Shown here: one piece after another, positions 36,190 to 43,761 of the stretch
Layout of the letters: every line of letters starts with the position of its first letter
Numbering within the stretch: the first letter of the stretch is position 1
DNA from: Pelagerythrobacter sp041912895
GTDB lineage: Bacteria > Pseudomonadota > Alphaproteobacteria > Sphingomonadales > Sphingomonadaceae
Direction of reading: 5' to 3'
NCBI RefSeq assembly: GCF_041912895.1
Contig: NZ_JAYSGI010000001.1
Coordinates: 620,001-684,000 of the forward strand
Length of the DNA: 64,000 bases
Program-made: the position numbers and the translations under genes
The notes under the pieces: generated by a model
What the model was told of the DNA's origin: nothing
The model's input: the letters and a program-made list of their open reading frames with translations, nothing else
Database searches by the model: none

Positions 36190-36761
36190 CCGATCCGCTG
36201 TTGGAAAGCTGGGCCGGCGACGAGGCCGACGCCCGCTTCACCCCGCAAGAGGAATTCGCGCGCCGGCACTCGCGGTTCGAGCGCCGTATCCGCCGCCGCA
36301 ACCTGCTCGAATATCTCGCGGGCGGTGCCGTCATGGCGGTGTTCGGCTGGATCGCCGTGCAGACCGCGCTGGCGGGTGAGTTGGTGATAACGCTCGGCTG
36401 GATCGTCGCGATCGTCGGCATGGGCGTGGTTCTGTTGGGGCTTCACCGGCGCGCGAGCCTGTTACCCCATCGCCTAGAAGCCGATGGCCGCAGTCACCTG
36501 CGCGCGCAGTACGAACGTCAGCGCCGCGCCCTGGCGAGCGTGTCGCGCTGGTATCTGGCCCCGCTGGTGCCCGGCATGGTGCTGGTGTTCGTCGGCTCGG
36601 CCCTGCCCGTCGCGCGCGAAATCGGATGGCCGGCGGCACTCGGCGGCCTCGCGCTGCCGGCGTTGATCGTGACCGGTATTTTCGCCGGGATCGCCTGGCT
36701 CAACCGCCGCACTGCACGCGCACTCGAACGCGAGATCGCCGCGCTCGACGCGCTCGCCTGA
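36186..36761 (+). CDS. Four-helix membrane protein coupled to the sigma factor
   Basis: A 191-residue protein with a charged N-terminal cytosolic segment (FARRHSRFERRIRRRNLLEY) and four predicted membrane helices (about 40-62, 65-82, 118-140, 145-165). Its start overlaps the sigma factor's stop by four bases. Position suggests an anti-sigma or sensor role, but there is no recognisable anti-sigma domain (no zinc-type HxxxCxxC) and sequence alone does not prove it. Confidence 0.68.
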   Translation: MTDPLLESWAGDEADARFTPQEEFARRHSRFERRIRRRNLLEYLAGGAVMAVFGWIAVQTALAGELVITLGWIVAIVGMGVVLLGLHRRASLLPHRLEADGRSHLRAQYERQRRALASVSRWYLAPLVPGMVLVFVGSALPVAREIGWPAALGGLALPALIVTGIFAGIAWLNRRTARALEREIAALDALA

Positions 36762-36796
36762 AAACCGCATAGTTCTCGCCGACAGGAGGAAATCCC

Positions 36797-38080
36797 ATGC
36801 TTCGCACCATCGCCCTCGGGCTTGCGCTCGCTGCGTCGCCCATCCAGCTTGCTGCGCAACCGCCCCAACCGCAGGAGGACGCCGTGCCCGGCCCGATCGC
36901 AACCGCCGCCGAGGGCGTGGTCGCCGTGCTGCGCGGCGAGAAGCCGGCCGCCGAGGTGTTCGCCCCCGCTTTCCTCGCCGCAGTGCCGGAAGCACAACTC
37001 ACCGCGCTGGCGCAGCAGCTCGCCGCACAGTTCGGGCCGTTGCAGGGGCTGGAAGGTGCCGATCCGGTCGGCCCCGATGGCGCGAACATCGCGATCCGCT
37101 ATGAACGGGCGATCGCGCGCGGGCCGATGCAGCTCGACGCGCAGGGCCTCGTGATCGGTTTACGCCTCAACCAGTTCGATCCGATCGACGACAGCGCGGA
37201 GAAGATCACCGCCGACCTCGCCGCGCTGCCGGGCGCAACCAGCGTCTATTACGCACCGCTCGCCGAAGGGGCCGAACCGATCCTGGCCGCCAACGCCGAC
37301 CGCCAGTTCGCCATCGGCTCGACCTTCAAGCTCTATGTCCTCTCCGCCCTCGCGCGCCAGATCGCGGCGGGCGAGCATTCGTGGGACGAGGTGGTGCCGC
37401 TCGCGGTGAAATCGCTCCCGAGCGGCATGGCGCAGAACTGGCCGAAGGGCGCGCCGGTCACGCTTCACACGCTCGCCACCTTGATGATCTCGATCAGCGA
37501 CAACACCGCGACCGACCAGCTGATCGCCGTGGTCGGGCGAGACGCGATCGCCGAGGAACTGCGCGCCAGCGGCCATTCCGCGCCGGATCGGACCCTGCCG
37601 TTCCTGACCACGCTCGAACTGTTCGGCCTCAAGGGCGACCTCCCACGCGGGCAGGCCTACGCCGCGGCGGACGAGGCCGAACAGAAGCGGCTGCTCGATG
37701 CCTTCGCGCAGGAAATCGCGGGCGATCCCGAGCGGATCGTCAAGCCGACCTTTACCCAACCGACCGAAATCGACACGCTCGAATGGTTCGCCAGCGGCCG
37801 CGATCTCGCCGCGCTGTTGCGCCGCATCGGCGCGCTGGACGATCCGACCGCGCGGGAGATCACGGCCGTCTCCCCCGCGATGCCCGAGGCAAAGCGCGGC
37901 GAATGGCGCTACGTCGGCTACAAGGGCGGATCGGAGCCGGGGGTGCTCAACCTTACGTGGCTGTTGCAGGACGAGGCGGGCGCGTGGCGCGTGCTGTCGT
38001 TGAGCTGGAACGATCCGCAGGCCCCGGTCGATGCCGGCACCCTCGAACTGATCGCCCAGCGCATCCTCTCGCTCGAATGA
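36797..38080 (+). CDS. Secreted serine hydrolase of the class A beta-lactamase fold
   Basis: A 427-residue exported protein (signal MLRTIALGLALAASPIQLAAQ). Residues about 35-125 form a separate N-terminal domain resembling NTF2-like/DUF3887 modules. The serine hydrolase domain has STFK (Ser 175, Lys 178), SDN (234-236) and KGG (376-378) in place of KTG. The ExxLN motif carrying the deacylating Glu of true class A enzymes is not found, so activity as esterase, transpeptidase-like or beta-lactam-binding protein is more likely than resistance. The layout recalls clavulanate-cluster ORF12. Strong AGGAGG ribosome site. Confidence 0.8.
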   Translation: MLRTIALGLALAASPIQLAAQPPQPQEDAVPGPIATAAEGVVAVLRGEKPAAEVFAPAFLAAVPEAQLTALAQQLAAQFGPLQGLEGADPVGPDGANIAIRYERAIARGPMQLDAQGLVIGLRLNQFDPIDDSAEKITADLAALPGATSVYYAPLAEGAEPILAANADRQFAIGSTFKLYVLSALARQIAAGEHSWDEVVPLAVKSLPSGMAQNWPKGAPVTLHTLATLMISISDNTATDQLIAVVGRDAIAEELRASGHSAPDRTLPFLTTLELFGLKGDLPRGQAYAAADEAEQKRLLDAFAQEIAGDPERIVKPTFTQPTEIDTLEWFASGRDLAALLRRIGALDDPTAREITAVSPAMPEAKRGEWRYVGYKGGSEPGVLNLTWLLQDEAGAWRVLSLSWNDPQAPVDAGTLELIAQRILSLE

Positions 38081-38144
38081 TCTGACCCTTGCCCCGGCGC
38101 GCCGCACGCCTTAACGCGCACGTAAAGTTGCAAGAGGAAACCGG

Positions 38145-38993
38145 ATGACCCAGCGCTTCGAAGGCACCAGCTCGTATATCGCGACCGACGATCTCAAGGT
38201 CGCCGTGGACGCGGCGGTCACGCTGCGCCGCCCACTGCTGGTCAAGGGCGAGCCGGGCACGGGCAAGACGGTGCTCGCGCACGAGATCGCCAAGGCCATC
38301 GGCGCGCCGCTGATCGAGTGGAACGTGAAATCCACCACCAAGGCGCACCAGGGCCTCTACGAATACGATGCGGTCGCCCGCCTGCGCGACGGGCAACTCG
38401 GCGACGAGCGGGTCCACGACATCCGCAACTACATCAAGCGCGGCAAGCTGTGGGAGGCGTTCACCAGCCCCGAACTGCCGGTGCTGCTGATCGACGAAAT
38501 CGACAAGGCCGACATCGAGTTCCCCAACGACCTGTTGCAGGAACTCGACCGGATGAGCTTCGACGTTTACGAGACGCAGGAGCTGATTGCGGCGAAGGAG
38601 CGCCCGATCGTCGTCATCACCTCGAACAACGAGAAGGAACTGCCCGACGCCTTCCTGCGCCGTTGCTTCTTCCACTACATCAAGTTTCCCGACCGCGAAA
38701 CGATGCGTGAGATCATCGAGGTCCACCACCCCGGCATCCAGAAAAACCTCGTCACCAAGGCGATGGAGATGTTCTACGAAATCCGCGAAGTGCCGGGCCT
38801 GAAGAAGAAGCCCTCGACCAGCGAACTGCTCGACTGGCTCAAGCTGCTGCTGAACGAGGACATGCCGCTCGAGGTGCTGCAGGACAGCAATCCCAACAGC
38901 GCCGTCCCGCCGCTCCACGGCGCGCTGCTCAAGAACGAGCAGGACGTGATGCTGTTCGAGAGGCTGGCGTTCATGGCGCGGCGGCAGGGGTAG
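38145..38993 (+). CDS. MoxR family AAA+ ATPase
   Basis: A 282-residue cytosolic AAA+ ATPase. Walker A GEPGTGKT at 35-42, Walker B VLLIDEIDKAD near 114-122, sensor 1 VVITSNNEKELPDAFLRRC with the arginine finger. MoxR proteins act with a VWA partner to remodel or activate protein complexes. The probable partner (41272-42453) is on the same strand but 2.3 kb away, separated by ccdAB and a chemoreceptor-like gene on the opposite strand. Confidence 0.93.
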   Translation: MTQRFEGTSSYIATDDLKVAVDAAVTLRRPLLVKGEPGTGKTVLAHEIAKAIGAPLIEWNVKSTTKAHQGLYEYDAVARLRDGQLGDERVHDIRNYIKRGKLWEAFTSPELPVLLIDEIDKADIEFPNDLLQELDRMSFDVYETQELIAAKERPIVVITSNNEKELPDAFLRRCFFHYIKFPDRETMREIIEVHHPGIQKNLVTKAMEMFYEIREVPGLKKKPSTSELLDWLKLLLNEDMPLEVLQDSNPNSAVPPLHGALLKNEQDVMLFERLAFMARRQG

Positions 38994-39000
38994 CGGACGC

Positions 39001-39300
39001 TCAGAAGCCTGAGATGAGCATGTCGAGCGCGTTGCCGATGGTGAGGTCATGTTCGGCCAGAGAACCGATTGGGGGGCCCAATTCTGCCAAAGTCAATGTC
39101 GCCGCTCCTTGGGGAGCCACGGTGTATGCAGCGCCCTCAAATTCGACAGTCGGGTTAAGGCGCATGGATCGGGCGACCCCAGCCTCGGCAGAAAAGAGCG
39201 GAACTACGAATCGGGTTTTCAGATCGTCGAGCACATCGGCTTGGCAATCGACCACGAGCATCGAATTTTCGCGCAGGCGGTAGACATCGAATTTCGCCAC
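39001..39300 (-). CDS. ccdB: CcdB family toxin
   Basis: A 99-residue protein resembling the CcdB gyrase poison: N-terminal beta strand KFDVYRLRENSMLVVDCQADVLDDLKTRFVVPL and the C-terminal helix LTIGNALDMLISGF align with the E. coli F-plasmid toxin. The GTG start at 39300 shares its G with the ccdA stop (TAGTG). The last residues are SGF where E. coli CcdB has WGI, the gyrase-poisoning tip, so target or potency may differ. GC content is lower than the surroundings. Confidence 0.85.
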   Translation of the reverse strand: MAKFDVYRLRENSMLVVDCQADVLDDLKTRFVVPLFSAEAGVARSMRLNPTVEFEGAAYTVAPQGAATLTLAELGPPIGSLAEHDLTIGNALDMLISGF

Positions 39301-39542
39301 TAGAATTTGCGGTATTTGGCGAGCGGGAGCCCATGCTCCGCGACGTGGTCGTTCCACGCCTGGATCGCCTCGGCATTCTCTTCCCGCCAGCGGGCTTCGC
39401 GCGTCGTCTTGACCTCTCGGGCAAGGCCCTCCTCGCAGGCGCGCGACAGATTGATGTCGAGTTCGCGCGCAGCCTCCACGAGCGACTGGTCTAGCGAGAC
39501 ATTGGTTGCCCGGCGGAGCGAGCCGCGCGTGTGTGCATTCAT
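39300..39542 (-). CDS. ccdA: CcdA family antitoxin
   Basis: An 80-residue antitoxin. The N-terminal ribbon-helix-helix (RRATNVSLDQSLVEAARELDINLSRACEEGL) binds DNA and the C-terminal half (WREENAEAIQAWNDHVAEHGLPLAKYRKF) is the CcdB-wrapping segment ending in the family-typical KYRxF. ATG at 39542 is preferred over GTG/ATG at 39551/39548 because AAAGG then lies eight bases upstream. Precedes and is coupled to ccdB, the normal order. Confidence 0.88.
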   Translation of the reverse strand: MNAHTRGSLRRATNVSLDQSLVEAARELDINLSRACEEGLAREVKTTREARWREENAEAIQAWNDHVAEHGLPLAKYRKF

Positions 39543-39556
39543 TCGCATCACCTTTC

Positions 39557-39591
39557 ATGCGCAAGATATACGCGCATAACTATCGGTGCAA
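39557..39591 (-). promoter_or_regulatory. ccdAB promoter with overlapping operator
   Basis: Minus-strand TTGCAC (39591-39586) and TATCTT (39568-39563) with a 17-base spacer form a plausible sigma-70 promoter. The inverted repeat ATGCGC (39557-39562) and GCGCAT (39572-39577), nine bases apart, brackets the -10, the usual arrangement for autorepression by an antitoxin or CcdAB complex. Confidence 0.68.
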
Positions 39592-39724
39592 GGGTGGCCG
39601 AACCGGCTTCAAAAGCGCGGACCCGATCGGTATCTGACTCGCGTGGGCACTTCATTGTAAAAAACTCGTCACAATCTGCCAGACCTAAGTTTTTAGCACC
39701 CCCGGTGAGTGGTCGACGCGCTCC

Positions 39725-41125
39725 TCAGTCGAAGCTGTAGGCCAGCTCGAAATCGCCCCAGCGGCGGCCGGCGACGAACACCGGGACGTAGACGTTGCGG
39801 ACCACGCGGTAGGTCTTGCCGTCGCCTTCCTGGCGATAAACCGCCATCATGTAGGCGTCGCCGCTGCGTTTGGCCTTGTGGTCGATCGCGTCGAGGATGA
39901 TACGGCCGTTGCGGCAATAGCGGGTATCGTGCGCGAGGTCGCCGGTCGGTTCCTGCGAATGGCGGGTCAGGTGCGTGGGCAGGTAGCCGTTCATATCGGT
40001 GCAGGCGGCGGCCATGACGGGGCCGATTTCCTTGGGCGCGCGGTCGAGCAGCGGGCGCCAGTGTTCGTGCGCCCAGTCCATCAGCGCGGTGCGGAAGCGC
40101 TTGGGATTGCTCCCTTCTATTTCGCGATAGTCGCTGTCGAAAAGCTGGTCCGGCGTCAGCCCGCCGGCGGCGATCGCTTCCTCGGCCAGCCGCTCGACTT
40201 CGCGGGCATTAGCCTGCGCACGTTCGACCATCGCGCTGTCCTGCGGCGACAGCCCGGCCTTGACGATCGAATCGAACATCTCGCTGGCGGTCATCTCGAG
40301 CTGTTCCATCCGCTGATGGGCGCTCTGCAGCTTGCTCTCGTTCTCCACCGCGGCGACATCGAAATTGTCGAGCACGCGCTGGACGCGGCCGACATGGCCG
40401 CTGATCGTACCGGTCGCGCGGGCGATTTCGTCGTTCTGACGGTCGACCTCCTCGACCAGATCGGCGACGCCCTGGATCGTCTGTTCGATCTGGAACACCG
40501 AGGCCTTGGCCTGCTTGCTCGCTTCCGCGCCGTTTTCAATCTGTGCGATCACCGAGTTCGCCTCGCCGCCCAGCGTATCGATGGTGCGCGCGATTTCCTC
40601 GGTCGCGCGGCGGGTGTCGCCGGCGAGGCTCTTAACCTCGTTGGCGACGACTGCGAAGGTGCGGCCCGCGTCGCCTGCGCGCATCGCCTCGATCGTGGCG
40701 TTCAACGCGAGGATGTTGGTCGTCTCGGCGATCTGCTCGATATCCTGCGAACAGCGGCGCACCTGATCCATCGCGGCGGCGAAGCCGGTGACGTGCTGGG
40801 TCAGCGTACCGACGAGTTCGAGCAGGCCGGTGATCTGGCCGAGCGAGGAGTGGATCAGCTCGGTGCCCTGCCCCAGCCGGTCGATCGCCCGTTCGGACAG
40901 CAGCCGAGCCTCGTCGCTCGCCTGCGAGACCTTGTCCTGATCCGCCTCGAGTGCCTCGACGGTGCCGCGCAGGGCGTCATGCTCGGCGCGCAGCGTTTCC
41001 GACGAGCGGATGACCGCCTCGACGATCCCCGCGACATCGGTGCAGCCGACGGTGACCTCGCCGCAGCTTTCCGGAATGCGGTTGATCGGCTCGCTGCTGC
41101 CGACATCGATCTTCAGTTCTTCCAT
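39725..41125 (-). CDS. Soluble methyl-accepting chemotaxis-like protein with C-terminal sensor
   Basis: A 466-residue protein with no signal peptide or membrane helix. Residues about 45-300 are heptad-rich; the signalling hairpin tip at 130-170 reads IEQIAETTNILALNATIEAMRAG and FAVVANEVKSLAGDT, where typical receptors have IEAARAGE. The C-terminal ~140 residues (MNGYLPTHLTRHSQ, NGRIILDAIDH, VYVPVFVAGRRWGDFELAYSFD) look like a PAS/Cache-like ligand domain also seen at the end of some alphaproteobacterial receptors, giving a reversed domain order. No cheA or cheW gene is nearby, so it may signal to a distant array or another output. Confidence 0.82.
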   Translation of the reverse strand: MEELKIDVGSSEPINRIPESCGEVTVGCTDVAGIVEAVIRSSETLRAEHDALRGTVEALEADQDKVSQASDEARLLSERAIDRLGQGTELIHSSLGQITGLLELVGTLTQHVTGFAAAMDQVRRCSQDIEQIAETTNILALNATIEAMRAGDAGRTFAVVANEVKSLAGDTRRATEEIARTIDTLGGEANSVIAQIENGAEASKQAKASVFQIEQTIQGVADLVEEVDRQNDEIARATGTISGHVGRVQRVLDNFDVAAVENESKLQSAHQRMEQLEMTASEMFDSIVKAGLSPQDSAMVERAQANAREVERLAEEAIAAGGLTPDQLFDSDYREIEGSNPKRFRTALMDWAHEHWRPLLDRAPKEIGPVMAAACTDMNGYLPTHLTRHSQEPTGDLAHDTRYCRNGRIILDAIDHKAKRSGDAYMMAVYRQEGDGKTYRVVRNVYVPVFVAGRRWGDFELAYSFD

Positions 41126-41271
41126 CGAAAGCGCACCCCCGGCCCTGCTTGTCCGCGCAAGGGTCTATCGAGGCATGGTTATCGAAGTTTTAAGCCGCTG
41201 GGGCGCTGTGCCCGGATACCTGCCGTAACGTCATGCTGGCGAGCGTGCCGCGGAGCGGGTAGGACGATGCG

Positions 41272-42453
41272 ATGTTCTTCAATTTCGTCGACGAGCTACG
41301 CGCCGCGGGCATCCCTGCCAGCTTCAAGGAACACCTGACGCTGCTCGAAGCGCTCGACCGCGACGTGATCGAGGAAACGCCCGAGGCGTTCTACTACCTC
41401 AGCCGCGCGACCTTCGTGAAGGACGAGGGGCTGCTCGACCGCTTCGACCAGGTGTTCCAGAAGGTCTTCAAGGGCGTGCTGGCCGATTACGGCACCAGGC
41501 CGGCGGACGTTCCCGAAGACTGGCTCAAGGCCGTGGCGGAGAAGTTCCTGACGCCCGAGGAAATGGCGGCGATCAAGTCGCTCGGCGATTGGAACGAGAT
41601 CATGGAGACGCTGAAGAAGCGGCTCGAGGAACAGGAAAAGCGCCACCAGGGCGGCAACAAGTGGATCGGCACCGGCGGGACCAGCCCGTTCGGCAACTCG
41701 GGCTACAACCCCGAAGGCGTGCGGATCGGCGGCGAAAGCCGGCACAAGCGCGCGATCAAGGTGTGGGACAAGCGCGAGTTCAAGAACCTCGACAACACGA
41801 AGGAACTGGGCACCCGCAACATCAAGATGGCGCTGCGCCGCCTGCGCCGCTTCGCGCGCGAGGGCGCGGCCGACGAGCTGGATCTCGACGCGACGATTTC
41901 GGGCACCGCGCGGCAGGGCTGGCTCGATATCCATATGCGGCCGGAGCGGCACAATGCGGTGAAGCTGCTGCTGTTCCTCGATGTCGGCGGGTCGATGGAC
42001 CCGTTCGTCAAGCTGTGCGAGGAACTGTTCAGCGCGGCCAATGCCGAGTTCAAGAACCTCGAGTTCTTCTACTTCCACAACTGCCTCTACGACGGCGTAT
42101 GGAAGGACAATCGCCGCCGCTGGCAGGAGCGGACCAAGACCTGGGACGTGCTCCACAAGTACGGCCACGACTACAAGGTGATCTTCGTCGGCGACGCGGC
42201 GATGAGCCCCTACGAGGTCACCCACCCCGGCGGCAGCGTCGAGCACATGAACGAGGAAGCGGGCGCGGCGTGGATGAGCCGCGTGACCAGCACCTATCCG
42301 GCGACCGTGTGGCTGAACCCGGTGCCGGAAAAGCAGTGGGGCTATTCGCAGTCGACCAAGATCATCAAGCAACTTGTCAACGACCGGATGTATCCGCTTA
42401 CCCTCGACGGCCTCGACGATGCGATGCGCGAGTTGAGCCGTAAGCAGGGGTAG
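41272..42453 (+). CDS. VWA domain protein, CoxE-like (MoxR partner)
   Basis: A 393-residue protein. The N-terminal part is helical and charged; the C-terminal von Willebrand A domain has the MIDAS motif LLLFLDVGGSMDPF (Asp 237 onward), with Ser in DxGGS form typical of the family, and later residues VIFVGDAAMSPYEV. Such proteins work with a MoxR ATPase as a chaperone or metal-insertase pair. The N-terminal EETPEAFYYLSRATFVKDE segment is conserved in this subfamily. Its probable ATPase lies at 38145-38993. Start ATG at 41272. Confidence 0.9.
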   Translation: MFFNFVDELRAAGIPASFKEHLTLLEALDRDVIEETPEAFYYLSRATFVKDEGLLDRFDQVFQKVFKGVLADYGTRPADVPEDWLKAVAEKFLTPEEMAAIKSLGDWNEIMETLKKRLEEQEKRHQGGNKWIGTGGTSPFGNSGYNPEGVRIGGESRHKRAIKVWDKREFKNLDNTKELGTRNIKMALRRLRRFAREGAADELDLDATISGTARQGWLDIHMRPERHNAVKLLLFLDVGGSMDPFVKLCEELFSAANAEFKNLEFFYFHNCLYDGVWKDNRRRWQERTKTWDVLHKYGHDYKVIFVGDAAMSPYEVTHPGGSVEHMNEEAGAAWMSRVTSTYPATVWLNPVPEKQWGYSQSTKIIKQLVNDRMYPLTLDGLDDAMRELSRKQG

Positions 42454-42457
42454 GCGC

Positions 42458-43303
42458 TTGAGGCACACCCGGTTCGAGGCGGTCCGCCTTCGCCTCGAGC
42501 GGTTCGATCCGGGGTCGGGCTGGCGGCTGTGGCTCTACGAATTCCTGCTGTTCGGGTTCAAGCAGGGATGGGCGTGCCTGTTCGGCGCGCTGATGCTGGC
42601 GCTGCTGCTCGGCACGCATTTCCTCTATCCGACCGACGCGCCGCTCGCGCGGTACGATTTCCTCACGCTCGCCGCGCTGGCGATACAGGCGGGAATGCTC
42701 GCGTTCCGGCTCGAGACGTGGGGAGAGGCGAAAGTGATCGCGATCTTCCACGTCGTCGGCACGGTGATGGAACTGTTCAAGACCGCCGCCGGATCGTGGG
42801 TCTATCCCGAGCCCAGCCTGCTGCGGATCGGCGAGGTGCCGCTGTTTTCCGGCTTCATGTATGCCGCCGTCGGCAGCTATATCGCGCGCGTCTGGCGCAT
42901 CTTCGATTTCCGCTACACCGCCTATCCGCCGCGCTGGGCGACCTGGCTGCTGGCCGCCGCGATCTACGTCAACTTCTTCGCGCATCACTGGCTGCCGGAC
43001 ATCCGCTATCTGCTGTTCGCGGCGGCCGCGCTGCTGTTCTGGCGCACGCGGGTCCATTTCCGCAACTGGCGCGCGCACCGCTGGATGCCGCTGCTGCTCG
43101 GCTTCGCGCTCGTCGCGCTGTTCATCTGGTTCGCCGAGAACATCGGCACCTTCGCCCGCGCTTGGTCCTATCCCGGGCAGGAGGACGGGTGGGAGATGGT
43201 CGGGCTGGCGAAGCTCGGGAGCTGGTTCCTGCTGATGCTGATCAGCTTCGTGCTCGTCAGCCTCGTCCAGCCGATCCGCGAGCCCGACAGGCCGATAGTT
43301 TGA
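42458..43303 (+). CDS. DUF817 family integral membrane protein
   Basis: A 281-residue protein with about seven to eight membrane helices. Features typical of DUF817 are LYEFLLFGFKQGWACLFGALML near the N-terminus, GTVMELFKTAAGSWVYPEPS, LFSGFMYAAVGSYIARVWR and the end motif ENIGTFARAWSYPGQEDGWEMVG. Function unknown. The start is TTG at 42458, four bases after the VWA stop, so it is probably co-expressed with the VWA gene. Confidence 0.85.
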   Translation: MRHTRFEAVRLRLERFDPGSGWRLWLYEFLLFGFKQGWACLFGALMLALLLGTHFLYPTDAPLARYDFLTLAALAIQAGMLAFRLETWGEAKVIAIFHVVGTVMELFKTAAGSWVYPEPSLLRIGEVPLFSGFMYAAVGSYIARVWRIFDFRYTAYPPRWATWLLAAAIYVNFFAHHWLPDIRYLLFAAAALLFWRTRVHFRNWRAHRWMPLLLGFALVALFIWFAENIGTFARAWSYPGQEDGWEMVGLAKLGSWFLLMLISFVLVSLVQPIREPDRPIV

Positions 43304-43347
43304 GGCGACCGGGTGTTTAGTGTATTCTCGCGGCGGAGGAGAACGCG

Positions 43348-43761
43348 ATGCACTGGATCACCCTTCCCCTCGCGGCTGCCGCGGCGTTCGCTGGGCCTTC
43401 GCCTTCGCAGACGATGGACGGGGGTCGCGTTGCCGCCCTGCCCGCCGAATATCGCCCGTGCAGCGGGAGTGTGCCGGTGTTCAACGCTGAGGCGTGCGAT
43501 AGCCGAGCGTTGACCGTCGAACCGGCTCCTGTGCCAGGCGAGGTCGCCTGTCGCGACCGTATTCGCGAGGCCCGCGCGGCGAGCGGGCAACCGGGCCTCG
43601 ACAGCGAGCCGGCGAAACCCGGCGAAGCGCCGATGATCGCAGCGGTCGACAAGCGGATCGACGGCTGCGCGGTGATGCAGATGCACCGCGACGTGAACGA
43701 TATTCGCCCGCTGCCCGCTCCCCCCGAAAAGGGCGCGAAGCTGCTGCACAAGCTGGACTAG
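43348..43761 (+). CDS. Small exported protein, unknown
   Basis: A 137-residue protein with a predicted signal peptide (MHWITLPLAAAAAFAGP) and strong ribosome site GGAGGAG eight bases before the ATG. The mature part is Pro/Ala-rich with four cysteines (RPCSG, EACDS, VACRDR, DGCAVM) that could form two disulfides. I do not recognise a family. It overlaps the convergent MFS gene by four bases. Confidence 0.65.
   Translation: MHWITLPLAAAAAFAGPSPSQTMDGGRVAALPAEYRPCSGSVPVFNAEACDSRALTVEPAPVPGEVACRDRIREARAASGQPGLDSEPAKPGEAPMIAAVDKRIDGCAVMQMHRDVNDIRPLPAPPEKGAKLLHKLD

Noticed and set aside
36797..38080. Antibiotic-resistance beta-lactamase
   Set aside because: Lacks the ExxLN motif and carries an extra N-terminal domain; resistance cannot be inferred.
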